DNA of 47,150 bases from Streptomyces sporangiiformans (GTDB taxonomy: Bacteria > Actinomycetota > Actinomycetes > Streptomycetales > Streptomycetaceae), in NCBI RefSeq assembly GCF_005768555.2, contig NZ_VCHX02000110.1, positions 1 to 47,150 of the forward strand, in the 5' to 3' direction. How positions within the stretch are numbered: the stretch's first letter is position 1; every line of letters begins with the position of its first letter. Both the position numbers and the translations under genes were made by a program. Shown here in pieces: positions 31,201 through 40,001 of this stretch. The notes under the pieces are model-generated. The model worked only from the letters and a program-made list of their open reading frames with translations. It ran no database searches and had not been told where the DNA came from.

Positions 31201-31394
31201 AGGAGACTGAGGCGGAACTGCCGCGCATGCTCCGGCAGCAGTCGATTGAGCGCGGAGCGTGCGGGAGCCGTATCGAAGGCAGGGCCCTTGCCAGGGCTCT
31301 CAGCGGCGTGGGCCGGAACCGTCACCCCCAAGGTGGTTCCGAGGCCGATGGCACCGGCCGTGCCCAGCACCGTGCGTCGCGACGGACTGTTCAT
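28266..31394 (-). CDS. secreted GH89 alpha-N-acetylglucosaminidase
   Basis: The 1,042-residue protein has a twin-arginine signal (SRRTVLGTAG, then a hydrophobic run to AHA) and should be exported folded. The next 700 residues match the NAGLU/GH89 family: LNDTNDGYTAPFADWSYWER, LALHGCNEVLVVAG, HPWQLLQNLYGYGGPLSPEL and PGYYGHVPKGF are visible family blocks. GH89 enzymes release terminal alpha-linked N-acetylglucosamine from glycans. The last 190 or so residues (from DGWRTYTNN) form a separate lectin-like jelly-roll with a DUF1349-like pattern, probably for substrate binding. It is divergent from the lipoprotein gene at 31509. A GH89 gene fits the glycan-degrading theme, but no chitin or mucin genes are adjacent. 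Confidence 0.88.
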   Translation of the reverse strand: MNSPSRRTVLGTAGAIGLGTTLGVTVPAHAAESPGKGPAFDTAPARSALNRLLPEHARQFRLSLLDDGSGDPGGPDRFRVTGSPGRIEVAGTTPAVLLTGVHWYLKYVCGAHIAWNGSQLDLPRRLPAPTRPLERSTALPHRFALNDTNDGYTAPFADWSYWERLIDVLALHGCNEVLVVAGMEAVYHRMLPEFGYSDAEARAWLSAPPHHPWQLLQNLYGYGGPLSPELIAGRARLGRRIADRLRELGMAPVLPGYYGHVPKGFVERAGGDAHVVPQGVWHGFERVDWLDPRTESFAAVAASFYGHQEDVFGEAAHFKMDLLHEGGTAGDVPVPDAARGVETALQKAHPDAIWVILGWQENPLPELLDAIDKRKMLIVDGVSDRYTNVTDREADWGGTPYAFGTIPNFGGRTTIGARAHLWTERFFAWRDKAGSALAGTAYMPEAVDRDPAAFELFSELAWTETKIDRAAWFSSYADFRYGGPDRSARAAWRAMHDTAFQQRAVERSDPHDSLFCARPDLSANRAAYYAPRDLTYDPGRFDAAFAGLLDLPAALRGSAAYTYDLVDVARQALAHRSRQLLPQLKAAYQKKDRDTFKALSTLWLRLMRLSDDVTGTHAAFLLGPWINDARLLATDDAERAEFERTAKVLITVWGGRATSDPGNLHEYGNREWHGLMADFYVPRWQKWLDTLEDALTTGTPPAAVDWFAFEEPWTRERKDYPLRPVGDPYRTAARVREVLARAPYQGSLKVTAEPPAFPPGGHARLEAVFRYANGLRATGRVDFALTGIDAEPEGPTSLPSVPAAGSGTARWQASAPGTPLDRPLRPLPYTIVVRYGPRGEERVRTEFDGTLYEAGPLADGWRTYTNNAAVFGQLGERFAIDGAGADLWRGTTEFGSAYREGAFTDGVTVTLRVDSQEVTGPWARAGIIARDSMAAPGSPGFLNLAVTPANGVVLSYDTTGDGTLDTYRRITGIKAPVTLRLSRAGGSFTGACSTDDGATWQTVATVPVPGAAAVQDVGLFMSATNGGGGARGAVEFSGWTTA

Positions 31395-31508
31395 CTCTGT
31401 GTGCCCCCTGTGTCGACAGGACCGGCACGCTAACGGGAGGGTGGTTCGCGCTCAACGGTGCTTACGGAGCTGGCGAGTTCATGTCGCCGGACGCGACCGG
31501 AGGAAAAA

Positions 31509-31961
31509 ATGAGGTTGACGCGACAGAAGCTTGCTGCGGCAGGGGCCGTGGCGGTGCTGGCGCTGTCGGGCTGCGGGTCCGACGGTGACGGTGACAGTGA
31601 GGAGGTGCCGAAGACGGCGACGGGCAGCCTGGAGCACCTGGCCGCCGAGGTGAAGTGCAAGCCCAACATCCAGACGGATGCCGACACGGTCCGCCAGGCG
31701 ATCTGCAAGGACGGCGACCGCAAGTTCATCCTCGCCACCTTCTCCACCGACCGTGGCCAGCGTGAGTGGATCAATTCGTCCAAGCCCTACGGCGGTCACT
31801 TCCTCGTCGGCATCGGCGCCAAGTGGGTCGCCGTGGGTGACTCGAAGGTGGTCACAGCGCTGCGCGGCCAGCTCGGCGGGACCATGGAGGAGGGCGCCTC
31901 GCACCACTCTGGGAGCAGCGGTGGTGGGGGAACCGAGAAGCACTCCGGTCACGCCGGCTGA
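31509..31961 (+). CDS. small lipoprotein
   Basis: This 150-residue lipoprotein has a lipobox ending in Cys22 (LALSGCGS) and a mature domain with two cysteines (KCKPNIQT and AICKDGDRKFILATF) that may form a disulfide. The C-terminus is a glycine-histidine-rich tail. GGAGG lies 7 bases before the ATG at 31509, so the start is firm. The fold is not recognised. It stands alone between the divergent GH89 gene and a bidirectional terminator. Confidence 0.75.
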   Translation: MRLTRQKLAAAGAVAVLALSGCGSDGDGDSEEVPKTATGSLEHLAAEVKCKPNIQTDADTVRQAICKDGDRKFILATFSTDRGQREWINSSKPYGGHFLVGIGAKWVAVGDSKVVTALRGQLGGTMEEGASHHSGSSGGGGTEKHSGHAG

Positions 31962-32003
31962 CCGCGCAGGATCAGGGCTGATCGCAATGGATCAGCGGGG
32001 GGA

Positions 32004-32039
32004 AAGAAACGAAGAAGGCCGAAGAAACGAAGAAGGCCG
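32004..32039. repeat. 18-base tandem duplication
   Basis: An 18-base unit (AAGAAACGAAGAAGGCCG) occurs twice, perfectly, at 32004-32021 and 32022-32039, directly before the terminator palindrome. It is noncoding. Confidence 0.85.
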
Positions 32040-32062
32040 GTGACGGAATTCCGTCACCGGCC
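32035..32062. terminator. bidirectional terminator between lipoprotein and DUF1996 genes
   Basis: A perfect 28-base palindrome built from GGCCGGTGACGGAA and its inverse lies between two convergent genes, flanked by AA on one side and CTCTT on the other. It can stop transcription from both sides. Confidence 0.8.
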
Positions 32063-32089
32063 TCTTCATGGTGTCACCGGTTCACAGTG

Positions 32090-33652
32090 TCACTGGCACT
32101 GCTGGCCGCTGTTGATGCAGTCGACCACCTTGTTCATCTCCTGCTCGTCGAAGACGTTGATGAAGTCGTTGTGGTCGGTGATCGGCTTGTGCAGCTCCTC
32201 GGGGAAACTGTCCACCGCGAACGGGTTCTGTACCTGTCCGTTTTCGATGACCGGGGCCTGAGCGTCGTACACCAGTCGGATCTGCAGCTGGGGGATGGCC
32301 TGGAAGCCTTCCTTGCAGCTGCCGTCCTCCTGGACGAAGGACACGTGATCACGGTGGTTGGCGCTGTCGATGTTCTGGCCGTCCCAGCAGCTCTGGAAGT
32401 TGGCCGTCCGCACCACCTGGCTGCCCTCGGGGCAGATCGGGTACTTGTCGCTGATCTGCCTGTCCTCGAAGCCGGTGCAGCTCCAAGAGGCGTTCTCGTT
32501 GCCGACGCCGTTGGTGTTGGACTTGGCGTCACCGGTGATGATGCGCAGGAACTTCGGCATCGCGACGACGTCGCTCTGCTTGTTGCCGACGAACTTGATC
32601 TCGGCCTCGGCGGCCTCGAGGATCGTGCCGACGTTGCCGTCCGCGCCGCCACCGCCATCGTTGGCGTCGAACTCGTCATTGCCGTCCTGCTGGCGCAGCA
32701 CCGGCCAGTAGTACGTCGACTTGTCGCCCTGGTTCTGGCAGGACGTGTCGCCGTTCGCGAGGTCCTCGTCGCTGGCGAAGGCGTCGTTGGCCTGGTTGCC
32801 CACGTAGTCGTGCGTGTGGTGGGCGCCGTTGTCGACACCGGGCGCAGCGATCAGGTTGTCGGAGTTGAACACGTTGTTCGCGTTCGTACCGCACTCCGTG
32901 GTGAAGGTGCCCTGCGAGCCGCCTTCCCCGTCCGCGGCCAACCCGTTCGCGGCGTTCCCGGCCGGATCGTTGTTCGGCTGGACCTGGTTGATGTCGATGA
33001 AGTCCCCGGCCACCGGGCCCGCGGCCCCGTTGCCGTTGTCACCGACCTGGCCCTGGTCCTGACCGCCCTGGTCCTGACCGCCCTGGTTCTGGTCCTGACC
33101 GGCCTGGTCCTCACCGCCCTGGTCCTGACCGTCCTGGTTCTGGTCCTGACCTTCCTGGCCCTCACCGGCGGCGGTCTGTGCCTGGTCCGCGGGTTGACCC
33201 TCGCACTCGGCGAGCGACTGCAGATCCTGAGCGTCACCGCCGGCCCGCTGCACGTTGATGTTGATGCGGTCGAGAGCTGCGGTTCGCTTGCTCTTGAGCG
33301 GGCCGAGGATGGAGTTCTGTACGAACCCGGGGTCCTTGGCCGCCGCATCGCGAGTCGAGTTGAGCCGTGCGTACGCCTCGGTGATCTGGCTGTCCATCTT
33401 GGCCAGTTCCTCGTCGACGCCCTGGCGTGCACCGTCGGGCACGTCGCTGAGCTTCTGGCCGACGTCCGGGCAGGCGATGGTGGCCATCTGGCCCGCGGCG
33501 GTCGTCTGCGCGTTCTGCTGTGAGTTCTCCTCACCCGCCGAAGCGTAGATGTTCGCCGCCAGCAAGCCGCCGCCGCCCAGCGCGAGAGCCGCCGATGCGG
33601 CTATCGCCCGGTTGGCGAGCGTTGAGCGGCGTTTTCGGTTTGTGCGTCCCAT
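32090..33652 (-). CDS. secreted DUF1996-domain protein
   Basis: The 520-residue protein has an N-terminal membrane or signal segment (about 14-38), a helical region to about residue 150, a Gln-Asp-Gly linker (about 160-207, QDQGGQDQ units) and a C-terminal DUF1996 domain (about 245-500). The DUF1996 blocks include [28 protein letters not shown] and HRDHVSFV, with histidine and cysteine positions conserved in this family. The family is common in fungi and actinomycetes and its activity is unknown. The ATG at 33652 has AGGAG upstream. A two-component system lies immediately upstream on the same strand, separated by about 225 bases with no recognisable gene. Confidence 0.85.
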   Translation of the reverse strand: MGRTNRKRRSTLANRAIAASAALALGGGGLLAANIYASAGEENSQQNAQTTAAGQMATIACPDVGQKLSDVPDGARQGVDEELAKMDSQITEAYARLNSTRDAAAKDPGFVQNSILGPLKSKRTAALDRININVQRAGGDAQDLQSLAECEGQPADQAQTAAGEGQEGQDQNQDGQDQGGEDQAGQDQNQGGQDQGGQDQGQVGDNGNGAAGPVAGDFIDINQVQPNNDPAGNAANGLAADGEGGSQGTFTTECGTNANNVFNSDNLIAAPGVDNGAHHTHDYVGNQANDAFASDEDLANGDTSCQNQGDKSTYYWPVLRQQDGNDEFDANDGGGGADGNVGTILEAAEAEIKFVGNKQSDVVAMPKFLRIITGDAKSNTNGVGNENASWSCTGFEDRQISDKYPICPEGSQVVRTANFQSCWDGQNIDSANHRDHVSFVQEDGSCKEGFQAIPQLQIRLVYDAQAPVIENGQVQNPFAVDSFPEELHKPITDHNDFINVFDEQEMNKVVDCINSGQQCQ

Positions 33653-33878
33653 GGAACTCCTCTGGCTTCCTTGCGGGGCTATCGAGGCGCCCGACAGGAG
33701 GTGAAGCGGCTCCGTTCAATACGGGAGGGGTTCATGGTGTGTTCAGCGTCGTCAGAAATTGGTGAGAGATTCGTGGCACAATTCCGGCGCAACGGACCCA
33801 GAACCCCATGTTTCAACGGCAGTTGAGGGGGAATCATTGAATATCGTTCAGTGGGGCGGATCCTTGTCCGAGGCCTTT

Positions 33879-34532
33879 TCAGCGACCCTGATCCAAATAC
33901 GCGAGAACAGCCAGAACGCGGCGGTTGTCGTCGTCCGACACCTCCAGATCCAGCTTCGCGAAGATGTTGGAGGTATGTTTGGCGATCGCCCGTTCCGTCA
34001 CGACCAGTCGCTCCGCGATCGCCGCGTTCGAGCGGCCCTGCGCCATCAGCTCCAGCACCTCCAGCTCGCGCGGTGTCAGCCGGCCCAGCGGCCGGTCGTC
34101 CGCCTGACGCCGTGACAGCAGTTGCTGGATCACCTGCGGGTCCATCGCGGTGCCGCCCGCCGCGACCCGGCGCACGGCGTCGATGAACTGCTCGGCGTCG
34201 AAGACCCGGTCCTTGAGCAGATAGCCCACCCCGCCCGTCCCGTCGGCGAGCAGCTCACGCGCGTACAGCTGCTCCACGTGCTGCGACAGCACGAGCACCG
34301 GCAGCCCCGGCCGCTCGCGCCGTGCCCGCAGCGCGCACTGGAGCCCCTCGTCCGTGTGCGACGGCGGCAGGCGTACGTCCACCACGGCCACGTCCGGCGC
34401 CAACTCCGCGAAGGCCCGGGTGAGTTCGGGCCCGCTCTCGACGGCCGCGGCGATCTCGAAGTCGTACGCCTCCAGGAGCCGGACCAGTCCGTCGCGCAGC
34501 AGGAACAGGTCTTCGGCTAGGACAACTCGCAA
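33879..34532 (-). CDS. LuxR-type (NarL family) response regulator
   Basis: The 217-residue regulator has a receiver domain with acidic pocket residues Glu7/Asp8, phosphoacceptor Asp52 (VAVVDVRLPP), Ser83 and Lys107, followed by a LuxR helix-turn-helix (TPRELEVLELMAQGRSNAAI). The proposed partner is the kinase just upstream, whose gene it overlaps by 16 bases, so the two are co-translated. Its targets may include its own operon or the DUF1996 gene next door, but no operator is evident. Confidence 0.92.
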   Translation of the reverse strand: MRVVLAEDLFLLRDGLVRLLEAYDFEIAAAVESGPELTRAFAELAPDVAVVDVRLPPSHTDEGLQCALRARRERPGLPVLVLSQHVEQLYARELLADGTGGVGYLLKDRVFDAEQFIDAVRRVAAGGTAMDPQVIQQLLSRRQADDRPLGRLTPRELEVLELMAQGRSNAAIAERLVVTERAIAKHTSNIFAKLDLEVSDDDNRRVLAVLAYLDQGR

Positions 34533-35806
34533 GGAATCTCCATGGTCACCATGGTGGGACCGCCCGCTGGACTGCTGACGGCCAGGACGCCGTCGAATGT
34601 ACCGAGTCGCCGCTCGACTCCGGAGAGTCCCGAACCCGCGCCGATCGTCGCGCCGCCCTTGCCGTTGTCGGTGACCGAGATCCGCAGCGTCCCCTCGGAC
34701 GCGCGGAGGTACTGCACGTCGACCCAGATCCGGTCCGCGTCCGCGTACTTCACCGCGTTGGTGAGGACCTCGCTCACCGCGAAGTACGCCGCCGACTCCA
34801 CGGGCGCCCCGGGCCGCCCGGGCAGATCCACGTCCACCTCGGTGGCCACGGGCATCCGCAGCGCCAACGCCCGTACGGCGTCGCCCAGTCCGCGCTCGGC
34901 GAGCACCGGCGGGTGGATGCCGCGGACCAGGTCGCGCAGCTCGGTGAGCGCGTCCGCGGAGGACTTGCGGGCCTGCGTGAGCAACTCCTTGGCCTTCGCC
35001 GGGTTCTTCTCGATCAGTGCCTCGATGGTGCCCAGGTCCATGCCCATGGCGACCAGCCGGGCCTGCGCGCCGTCGTGCAAGTCCCTCTCGATACGGCGTA
35101 GTTCGGCCGCCGAGGTGTCGACGGCGTCGCGCCGGGTCTCGGTGAGTACCCGTACGCGCTCGGCCAGTTCACCCTGATCGCCCGACAACACCGTGCGGGT
35201 CAGCAGAAAGTGGACCCGCAGGAGGAGCGGGACCGTGAAGTAGCCGGTGACGAGGAAGGCGGCGCCCAGCCCGGCCGCGAGCAGCGCACTGCCCTGTCCG
35301 CTGATCGGCACGAACGCGTACCACCAGCCGACGTCCGTGCCGTCGGTGAAGACCCGCCACAGCCCCGCGGCCAGCGCGAACCCCTCGAAGGGGTACAGAA
35401 GCAGCGCCACGGGCAGCACGACGGTCACAAAGCCCGCGGTCATGTCGACCAGCAGCCAGCCCAGGTCCCGCCAGGTCGCCGGGTCCCCGAGCATGCGGAA
35501 GCACCGCGCCCACGGGTTGGCTCCCTTCGGGATCGGCCGGTACGCGGGCGGAATCCGCACTCCGCACCACTGGGCCGCCAGCATGCGCCGCAAGTCCGCG
35601 AAGGCGCGCACGCCCGTCAGCACCCAGGGCGTCGTGACGATGCCGACGCCCAGCGGGATCAAAGCGATCGACACGACGGACAGCACGAAGAGCACGGCCG
35701 CCCCCGGCAGTGTGACAAAGACCAGAGCCAGCGCCCGCACCCCGTCGAGCACGACACCACGCGCCCGACCACCGACATCCTTGGTGTCCCCGCTCTTCGC
35801 GTCCAT
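34517..35806 (-). CDS. NarL-type sensor histidine kinase
   Basis: The 429-residue kinase has four or so hydrophobic segments in its first 205 residues, a HisKA_3 dimerisation helix with the phosphoacceptor His244 (RRIERDLHDGAQARLVAMGM), and a C-terminal HATPase domain (VSEVLTNAVKYADADRIW and the DNGKGGATIGAGSGLSG box). Such kinases sense membrane or cell-envelope signals and phosphorylate LuxR-type regulators. The signal is unknown; no sizeable extracellular loop is obvious. The ATG at 35806 was preferred, though a GTG at 35812 is equally close to a weak GGTGAGA site. Confidence 0.9.
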   Translation of the reverse strand: MDAKSGDTKDVGGRARGVVLDGVRALALVFVTLPGAAVLFVLSVVSIALIPLGVGIVTTPWVLTGVRAFADLRRMLAAQWCGVRIPPAYRPIPKGANPWARCFRMLGDPATWRDLGWLLVDMTAGFVTVVLPVALLLYPFEGFALAAGLWRVFTDGTDVGWWYAFVPISGQGSALLAAGLGAAFLVTGYFTVPLLLRVHFLLTRTVLSGDQGELAERVRVLTETRRDAVDTSAAELRRIERDLHDGAQARLVAMGMDLGTIEALIEKNPAKAKELLTQARKSSADALTELRDLVRGIHPPVLAERGLGDAVRALALRMPVATEVDVDLPGRPGAPVESAAYFAVSEVLTNAVKYADADRIWVDVQYLRASEGTLRISVTDNGKGGATIGAGSGLSGVERRLGTFDGVLAVSSPAGGPTMVTMEIPCELS

Positions 35807-35899
35807 GCCCACAGTCTCACCGACGGTGCCGCCCCGGTCACTGGGCCGAGCCCCCGAGCCGGGGTGGTGCCGGCTCCACCCAGGGAAGGGGGTGGTGCG

Positions 35900-36502
35900 T
35901 CAACCCCCGGTCGGCGGCGCGTACTTGTATCCCACTCGCCGCACTGTCTGGATCGTCCGCCGGTGCTCCGGGCCGAGCTTGCGGCGCAGTCGGGCGACGT
36001 GGACGTCCACGGTCCTGCCGTCGCCCACATGCCCGTAGCCCCACACCGTGGTCACCAGCTGGTCGCGGGTGTGCACCCGGTGCGGATGGGCCACGAAGTG
36101 GGCGAGCAGCTCGAACTCCAGATACGTCAGGTCGAGCGGCCGTCCGTCGACCTCGGCGGTACGCCGCGTGATGTCGACGCGTACGGGGGAGTCGGCGGCG
36201 GACTCGCCCCGGCCCTCGTCCGGCACGGCGACCGGCGGGAGGGGCTGCGGGGCGACCTGGTCGGCCTGGTCGGCCGGCACGAGCACCAGGTAGCCGACCA
36301 TCGGCGGGCGGCCCGGCAGGTGGGGCAGGGTGTGCGGGGGAGCGGGCAGCCACGTGGCGCCCTGCGGCAGGAAGTCCGCGACATCCACCGTTTCGTCCCG
36401 GTCGACGGCACGCAGCCGGTGCCGCGCCGAACCGCCGGCAAGGGCGGAGGCAGCGGCAGAGGCCGTCGCGGGAGCAGAGGAGAAGGATCGGGTGTTGGGC
36501 AT
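35900..36502 (-). CDS. winged-helix (OmpR/PhoB-type) regulator without receiver
   Basis: The 200-residue protein has a clear C-terminal winged-helix domain of the OmpR type: DLTYLEFELLAHFVAHPHRV, TRDQLVTTVWGYGHVGDGRT and VDVHVARLRRKLGPEH. The N-terminal 95 residues are Ala-, Pro- and Ser-rich, lack the receiver's aspartate, and contain GYLVLVPADQADQVAP. It cannot be a normal phospho-regulated protein, so it may respond to a partner or a ligand through the N-terminal part. It starts about 100 bases after the candidate leader peptide and is followed by the histidine-kinase gene, which may or may not be functionally linked. Confidence 0.78.
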   Translation of the reverse strand: MPNTRSFSSAPATASAAASALAGGSARHRLRAVDRDETVDVADFLPQGATWLPAPPHTLPHLPGRPPMVGYLVLVPADQADQVAPQPLPPVAVPDEGRGESAADSPVRVDITRRTAEVDGRPLDLTYLEFELLAHFVAHPHRVHTRDQLVTTVWGYGHVGDGRTVDVHVARLRRKLGPEHRRTIQTVRRVGYKYAPPTGG

Positions 36503-36561
36503 GAGAGTCAGCTCTTTCGCGCGAGGAGTCGTCTGTGGACGTACGTCGTTGCGCGCCGGCC

Positions 36562-36598
36562 GAAGGCCGCGTACGGCTCGAGAAGGCCGCGTACGGCT
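36562..36598. repeat. tandem 20-base repeat in the leader region
   Basis: GAAGGCCGCGTACGGCT occurs at 36562-36578 and again at 36582-36598. On the minus strand each copy can fold, and CGGCC-TTC-GGCCG forms a small hairpin beside them. It lies between the leader peptide and the winged-helix gene. Confidence 0.8.
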
Positions 36599-36721
36599 TT
36601 AGAGGGCCCGCGCGTTCGTCGCGCGGCAACACACCCGGTCGAAGTCGTGGTGCTGACGGGAGGGCCAGAAGGGCTCGAGGTCGTGGCGACCCGTCGCGGT
36701 GAACTTCTGGAAGCCGGTCAT
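36599..36721 (-). CDS. candidate 40-residue leader peptide with Cys-Cys
   Basis: A 40-residue frame ends in PSRQHHDFDRVCCRATNARA and Leu, then TAA at 36599-36601. The SRxHxDxxRVxC pattern resembles the short leader peptides that precede many Streptomyces genes, where ribosome stalling at cysteine codons controls an attenuator. The start ATG at 36721 has only a weak ribosome site, so this is a candidate. About 100 bases with repeats and hairpins follow before the winged-helix gene. The rest of the 36503-36830 gap shows no other feature. Confidence 0.4.
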   Translation of the reverse strand: MTGFQKFTATGRHDLEPFWPSRQHHDFDRVCCRATNARAL

Positions 36722-36830
36722 GTCCCCATTGAAGCAGACGAGGCCGGGGCACAGCCGAACGAGTCCGTTCCGTCTCGGCAGTTGATACTCGCCGTCCACG
36801 GATGTCGCCCTCCCTGCATCCTGCCTGGCC

Positions 36831-37748
36831 TCACCCCGTGAGGCGCTTGCGCCAGTCCAGGTCCCGCACCTCGATCGCCTTGGCCGGTGAGCCGTCCCAC
36901 TCCGGGGACAGACCGGCGGCGGTGAGGGCGGCCACGACCTCCCGGCCGATCTCCGCCGTCCGCTCCTCCGACTCGTCGAACGCGCCGTAGTACAGCGCGA
37001 GCCCGTGCCCCTCCGCCGCGCTCTCGGTGCCCTGGTGGTGGAAGAAGACGAAGCCCCGGGCCCCCTCCTTGCCGTCCGCCTCGGCATCGATCTCCGCCAT
37101 TCCACAGCTTCGGCAGCAGGTGAAGTCCTCGCGGGAGACGATGCCGCCGAGCTCCAGGGCGGCGAAGGCCTGCTCCAGGCGGTCCGGGTCGGTCGTGCCG
37201 GTCCACGTCGCCTGCTCGTCGAGCCTTTCGAGCCACAGCCGCTCCACGATCTCGCCCGCCTGCGCCTCGGAGAGGGGCGCCTGGTCCTGGCGGCCCCGCA
37301 TCAGGTACACGGTCTCCCGCACGAGCTCCGAGATGCCGAGGTATCCCTCGCGCACCATCCTGCGCGCAAACTCCTCGGCCCGCTCCCTCACCTCCGGGGC
37401 GAGCTCCGGTATCTCCTCCCGCGGTCCCAGATCGACCGGCTCCCACGCGAGCCCCGCGTCCCAGCCGTCCCGCTGTCGGGCCCAGCCCGTCAGGGCGTCC
37501 GCAACCCGCTCCGGGTCCGTGAGATTCGTACCGGAGAACTGGTCGTCGCGGAGCCGGTGTTCGAGCCGGTAGTCCCCGCCCTCCTCATGCCACACCTGGG
37601 CGAAGACAGATGGAATGTCCGGTATCCGCTGCACGGTGAGGAAGCGGTCGCCGCTGCCCCCGATGCGGTGCACCAGCTCGCGCAGTCGCTCCGGCGCGAT
37701 CCGCGCGTGCGTCTGCCCGTTCTCCGTCTCGACCTTGATCGCAAGCAT
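36831..37748 (-). CDS. DUF6891-type protein
   Basis: The 305-residue soluble protein has no signal or membrane segment. Around residues 208-235 it carries FTCCRSCGMAEI followed by GFVFFHHQGTES; the CC-x2-C cluster (Cys211, Cys212, Cys215) and the FF(H)HQ pattern recall the DUF6891 family, for which I know no function. The end, SPEWDGSPAKAIEVRDLDWRKRL, is also characteristic. It is monocistronic on the minus strand, separated from the glnII terminator by about 55 bases. Confidence 0.68.
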   Translation of the reverse strand: MLAIKVETENGQTHARIAPERLRELVHRIGGSGDRFLTVQRIPDIPSVFAQVWHEEGGDYRLEHRLRDDQFSGTNLTDPERVADALTGWARQRDGWDAGLAWEPVDLGPREEIPELAPEVRERAEEFARRMVREGYLGISELVRETVYLMRGRQDQAPLSEAQAGEIVERLWLERLDEQATWTGTTDPDRLEQAFAALELGGIVSREDFTCCRSCGMAEIDAEADGKEGARGFVFFHHQGTESAAEGHGLALYYGAFDESEERTAEIGREVVAALTAAGLSPEWDGSPAKAIEVRDLDWRKRLTG

Positions 37749-37802
37749 GGCACCACCATGGCACGCACCACTGACAACGACGGGGCGCCCGGCTGACAGC
37801 GA

Positions 37803-37834
37803 AGGGGCGCCCGCCGAAACCGGCGGGCGCCCCT
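37803..37834 (-). terminator. glnII terminator
   Basis: AGGGGCGCCCGCCG (37803-37816) pairs perfectly with its inverse at 37821-37834 around an AAAC loop, 17 bases past the glnII stop. It is a strong GC terminator. Confidence 0.75.
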
Positions 37835-37850
37835 GCGGAGTGCGTACGGA

Positions 37851-38879
37851 TCAGACCTGGCCGGCCTTGTCCAGAGCGGTGCAGCAGGTGTCGACGATCA
37901 GTCGCGTCACCACGTACGGGTCGACGTTGGCGTTCGGGCGGCGGTCCTCGATGTAGCCCTTGCCGTCCTTCTCGACCTGCCACGGGATGCGGACCGAGGC
38001 ACCGCGGTTCGAGACACCGTAGGAGTACTCGTTCCACGGGGCCGTCTCGTGCAGACCGGTCAGACGGTCGTCGATGCCGGCGCCGTAGTTCTTGACGTGG
38101 TCGAGCGGCTTGGAGCCCTCGCCCAGCGACTCGCACGCGGTGATGATCGCGTCGTAGCCCTCGCGCATCGCCTTCGTGGAGAAGTTGGTGTGCGCGCCGG
38201 CGCCGTTCCAGTCGCCCTTCACCGGCTTCGGGTCCAGCGTCGCGGAGACACCGAAGTCCTCAGCGGTGCGGTAGAGCAGCCAGCGGGCCACCCACAGCTG
38301 GTCGGCGACGTCCAGCGGCGCCAGCGGACCGACCTGGAACTCCCACTGACCGGGCATGACCTCGGCGTTGATGCCGGAGATGCCCAGACCCGCCTTGAGG
38401 CAGTTCTCCAGGTGGGCCTCGACGACGTCACGGCCGAAGATCTCGTCGGCGCCGACACCGCAGTAGTAGCCGCCCTGCGGGGCCGGGAAGCCGCCCTCCG
38501 GGAAGCCGAGCGGACGCGAGCCGTCGAAGAAGGTGTACTCCTGCTCGATGCCGAAGATCGGCTCCTGCGCGGCGAACTTCTCCGCGACCTCGGTCAGCGT
38601 GGCCCGCGTGTTGGACGCGTGCGGCGTCATGTCGATGTTGAGGACCTCGCACAGCACCAGCACGTCGTCGCCGCCGCGGATCGGGTCCGGACAGGTGAAG
38701 ACGGGCTTGAGCACGCAGTCGGAGGCGTGGCCCTCGGCCTGGTTCGTGGAAGACCCGTCGAAGCCCCAGATCGGCAGCTCGGCACCCTTGGCGTCGTCGG
38801 CCAGAATCTTCGTCTTCGAACGCAGCTTGGCCGTCGGCTCGGTGCCGTCGATCCAGATGTACTCAGCCTTGAAGGTCAC
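37851..38879 (-). CDS. glnII: glutamine synthetase type II
   Basis: The 342-residue enzyme makes glutamine from glutamate, ammonium and ATP. It is the short, eukaryotic-like [80 protein letters not shown] and [10 protein letters not shown] are all GSII blocks. No adenylylation loop exists, so control is at transcription. The start is a GTG at 38879 with AAGGA about 8 bases upstream, which matches the known start [10 protein letters not shown] GlnR-type box lies 105-142 bases upstream. Position next to glnA-linked genes matches S. coelicolor. Confidence 0.95.
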   Translation of the reverse strand: MTFKAEYIWIDGTEPTAKLRSKTKILADDAKGAELPIWGFDGSSTNQAEGHASDCVLKPVFTCPDPIRGGDDVLVLCEVLNIDMTPHASNTRATLTEVAEKFAAQEPIFGIEQEYTFFDGSRPLGFPEGGFPAPQGGYYCGVGADEIFGRDVVEAHLENCLKAGLGISGINAEVMPGQWEFQVGPLAPLDVADQLWVARWLLYRTAEDFGVSATLDPKPVKGDWNGAGAHTNFSTKAMREGYDAIITACESLGEGSKPLDHVKNYGAGIDDRLTGLHETAPWNEYSYGVSNRGASVRIPWQVEKDGKGYIEDRRPNANVDPYVVTRLIVDTCCTALDKAGQV

Positions 38880-38983
38880 GGGCCACATCCTTTGGGGTGG
38901 GTCTTGATGCACAGGTCGTTGCGGGTGCGCGCGGCGCAGCGGCACTGGAACGCCACGGGACGGGAGAAGCCTGTCAACAGGGC

Positions 38984-39021
38984 ATTTCCCGACCATTGCC
39001 CGACTGTGAACCCCGTGTTAC
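38984..39021 (-). promoter_or_regulatory. GlnR box upstream of glnII
   Basis: Read on the minus strand, GTAAC, TTCAC, GCAAT and GAAAT follow one another with exactly six bases between each. The GlnR a/b-site pattern is gTnAc-n6-GaAAc repeated, so the match is partial but the 11-base rhythm is exact. GlnR would activate glnII under nitrogen limitation. Confidence 0.65.
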
Positions 39022-39054
39022 CTGGTGCTTTCTGTGCTGCGCCTCACTCCCTGA

Positions 39055-39096
39055 GGGGATGGGTCCGCGAAGGGCGTGCGAGCAGGACCCATCCCC
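39055..39096 (-). terminator. terminator of the GADS-repeat gene
   Basis: GGGGATGGGTCC (39055-39066) pairs with GGACCCATCCCC (39085-39096) just past the stop of the minus-strand gene that ends at 39104. Confidence 0.65.
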
Positions 39097-39103
39097 GACC
39101 CCG

Positions 39104-39856
<753 letters not shown>

Positions 39857-39938
39857 GGTGCGCCTCCTGTCTCCGGCCGCCCCGGTCGGCGGCCGGTCAT
39901 GAGTGGGGAGTACGCCGCTATGTACGAGATGCCGAACA

Positions 39939-39968
39939 GAGTTACTCAGCAGTCAACACGAGTCACTC
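39939..39968 (-). promoter_or_regulatory. paired GAGTNACTC sites upstream of the GADS-repeat gene
   Basis: GAGTTACTC (39939-39947) and GAGTCACTC (39960-39968) are 21 bases apart, two helical turns, and lie 83-112 bases before the gene start. They look like a dimeric regulator's sites. BldD boxes share part of the pattern, but the fit is imperfect. Confidence 0.45.
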
Positions 39969-40001
39969 ATATGACGCAGGTCACGTAGGGGTCGATGCGG
40001 C

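Noticed and set aside
29670..31433. A 587-residue open frame antisense to the GH89 gene
   Set aside because: Shadow frame with no domain; the GH89 protein has a Tat signal and family motifs.
35210..36841. A 543-residue plus-strand frame across the kinase and winged-helix genes
   Set aside because: It covers two clear minus-strand genes in antisense and has mirror-like composition.
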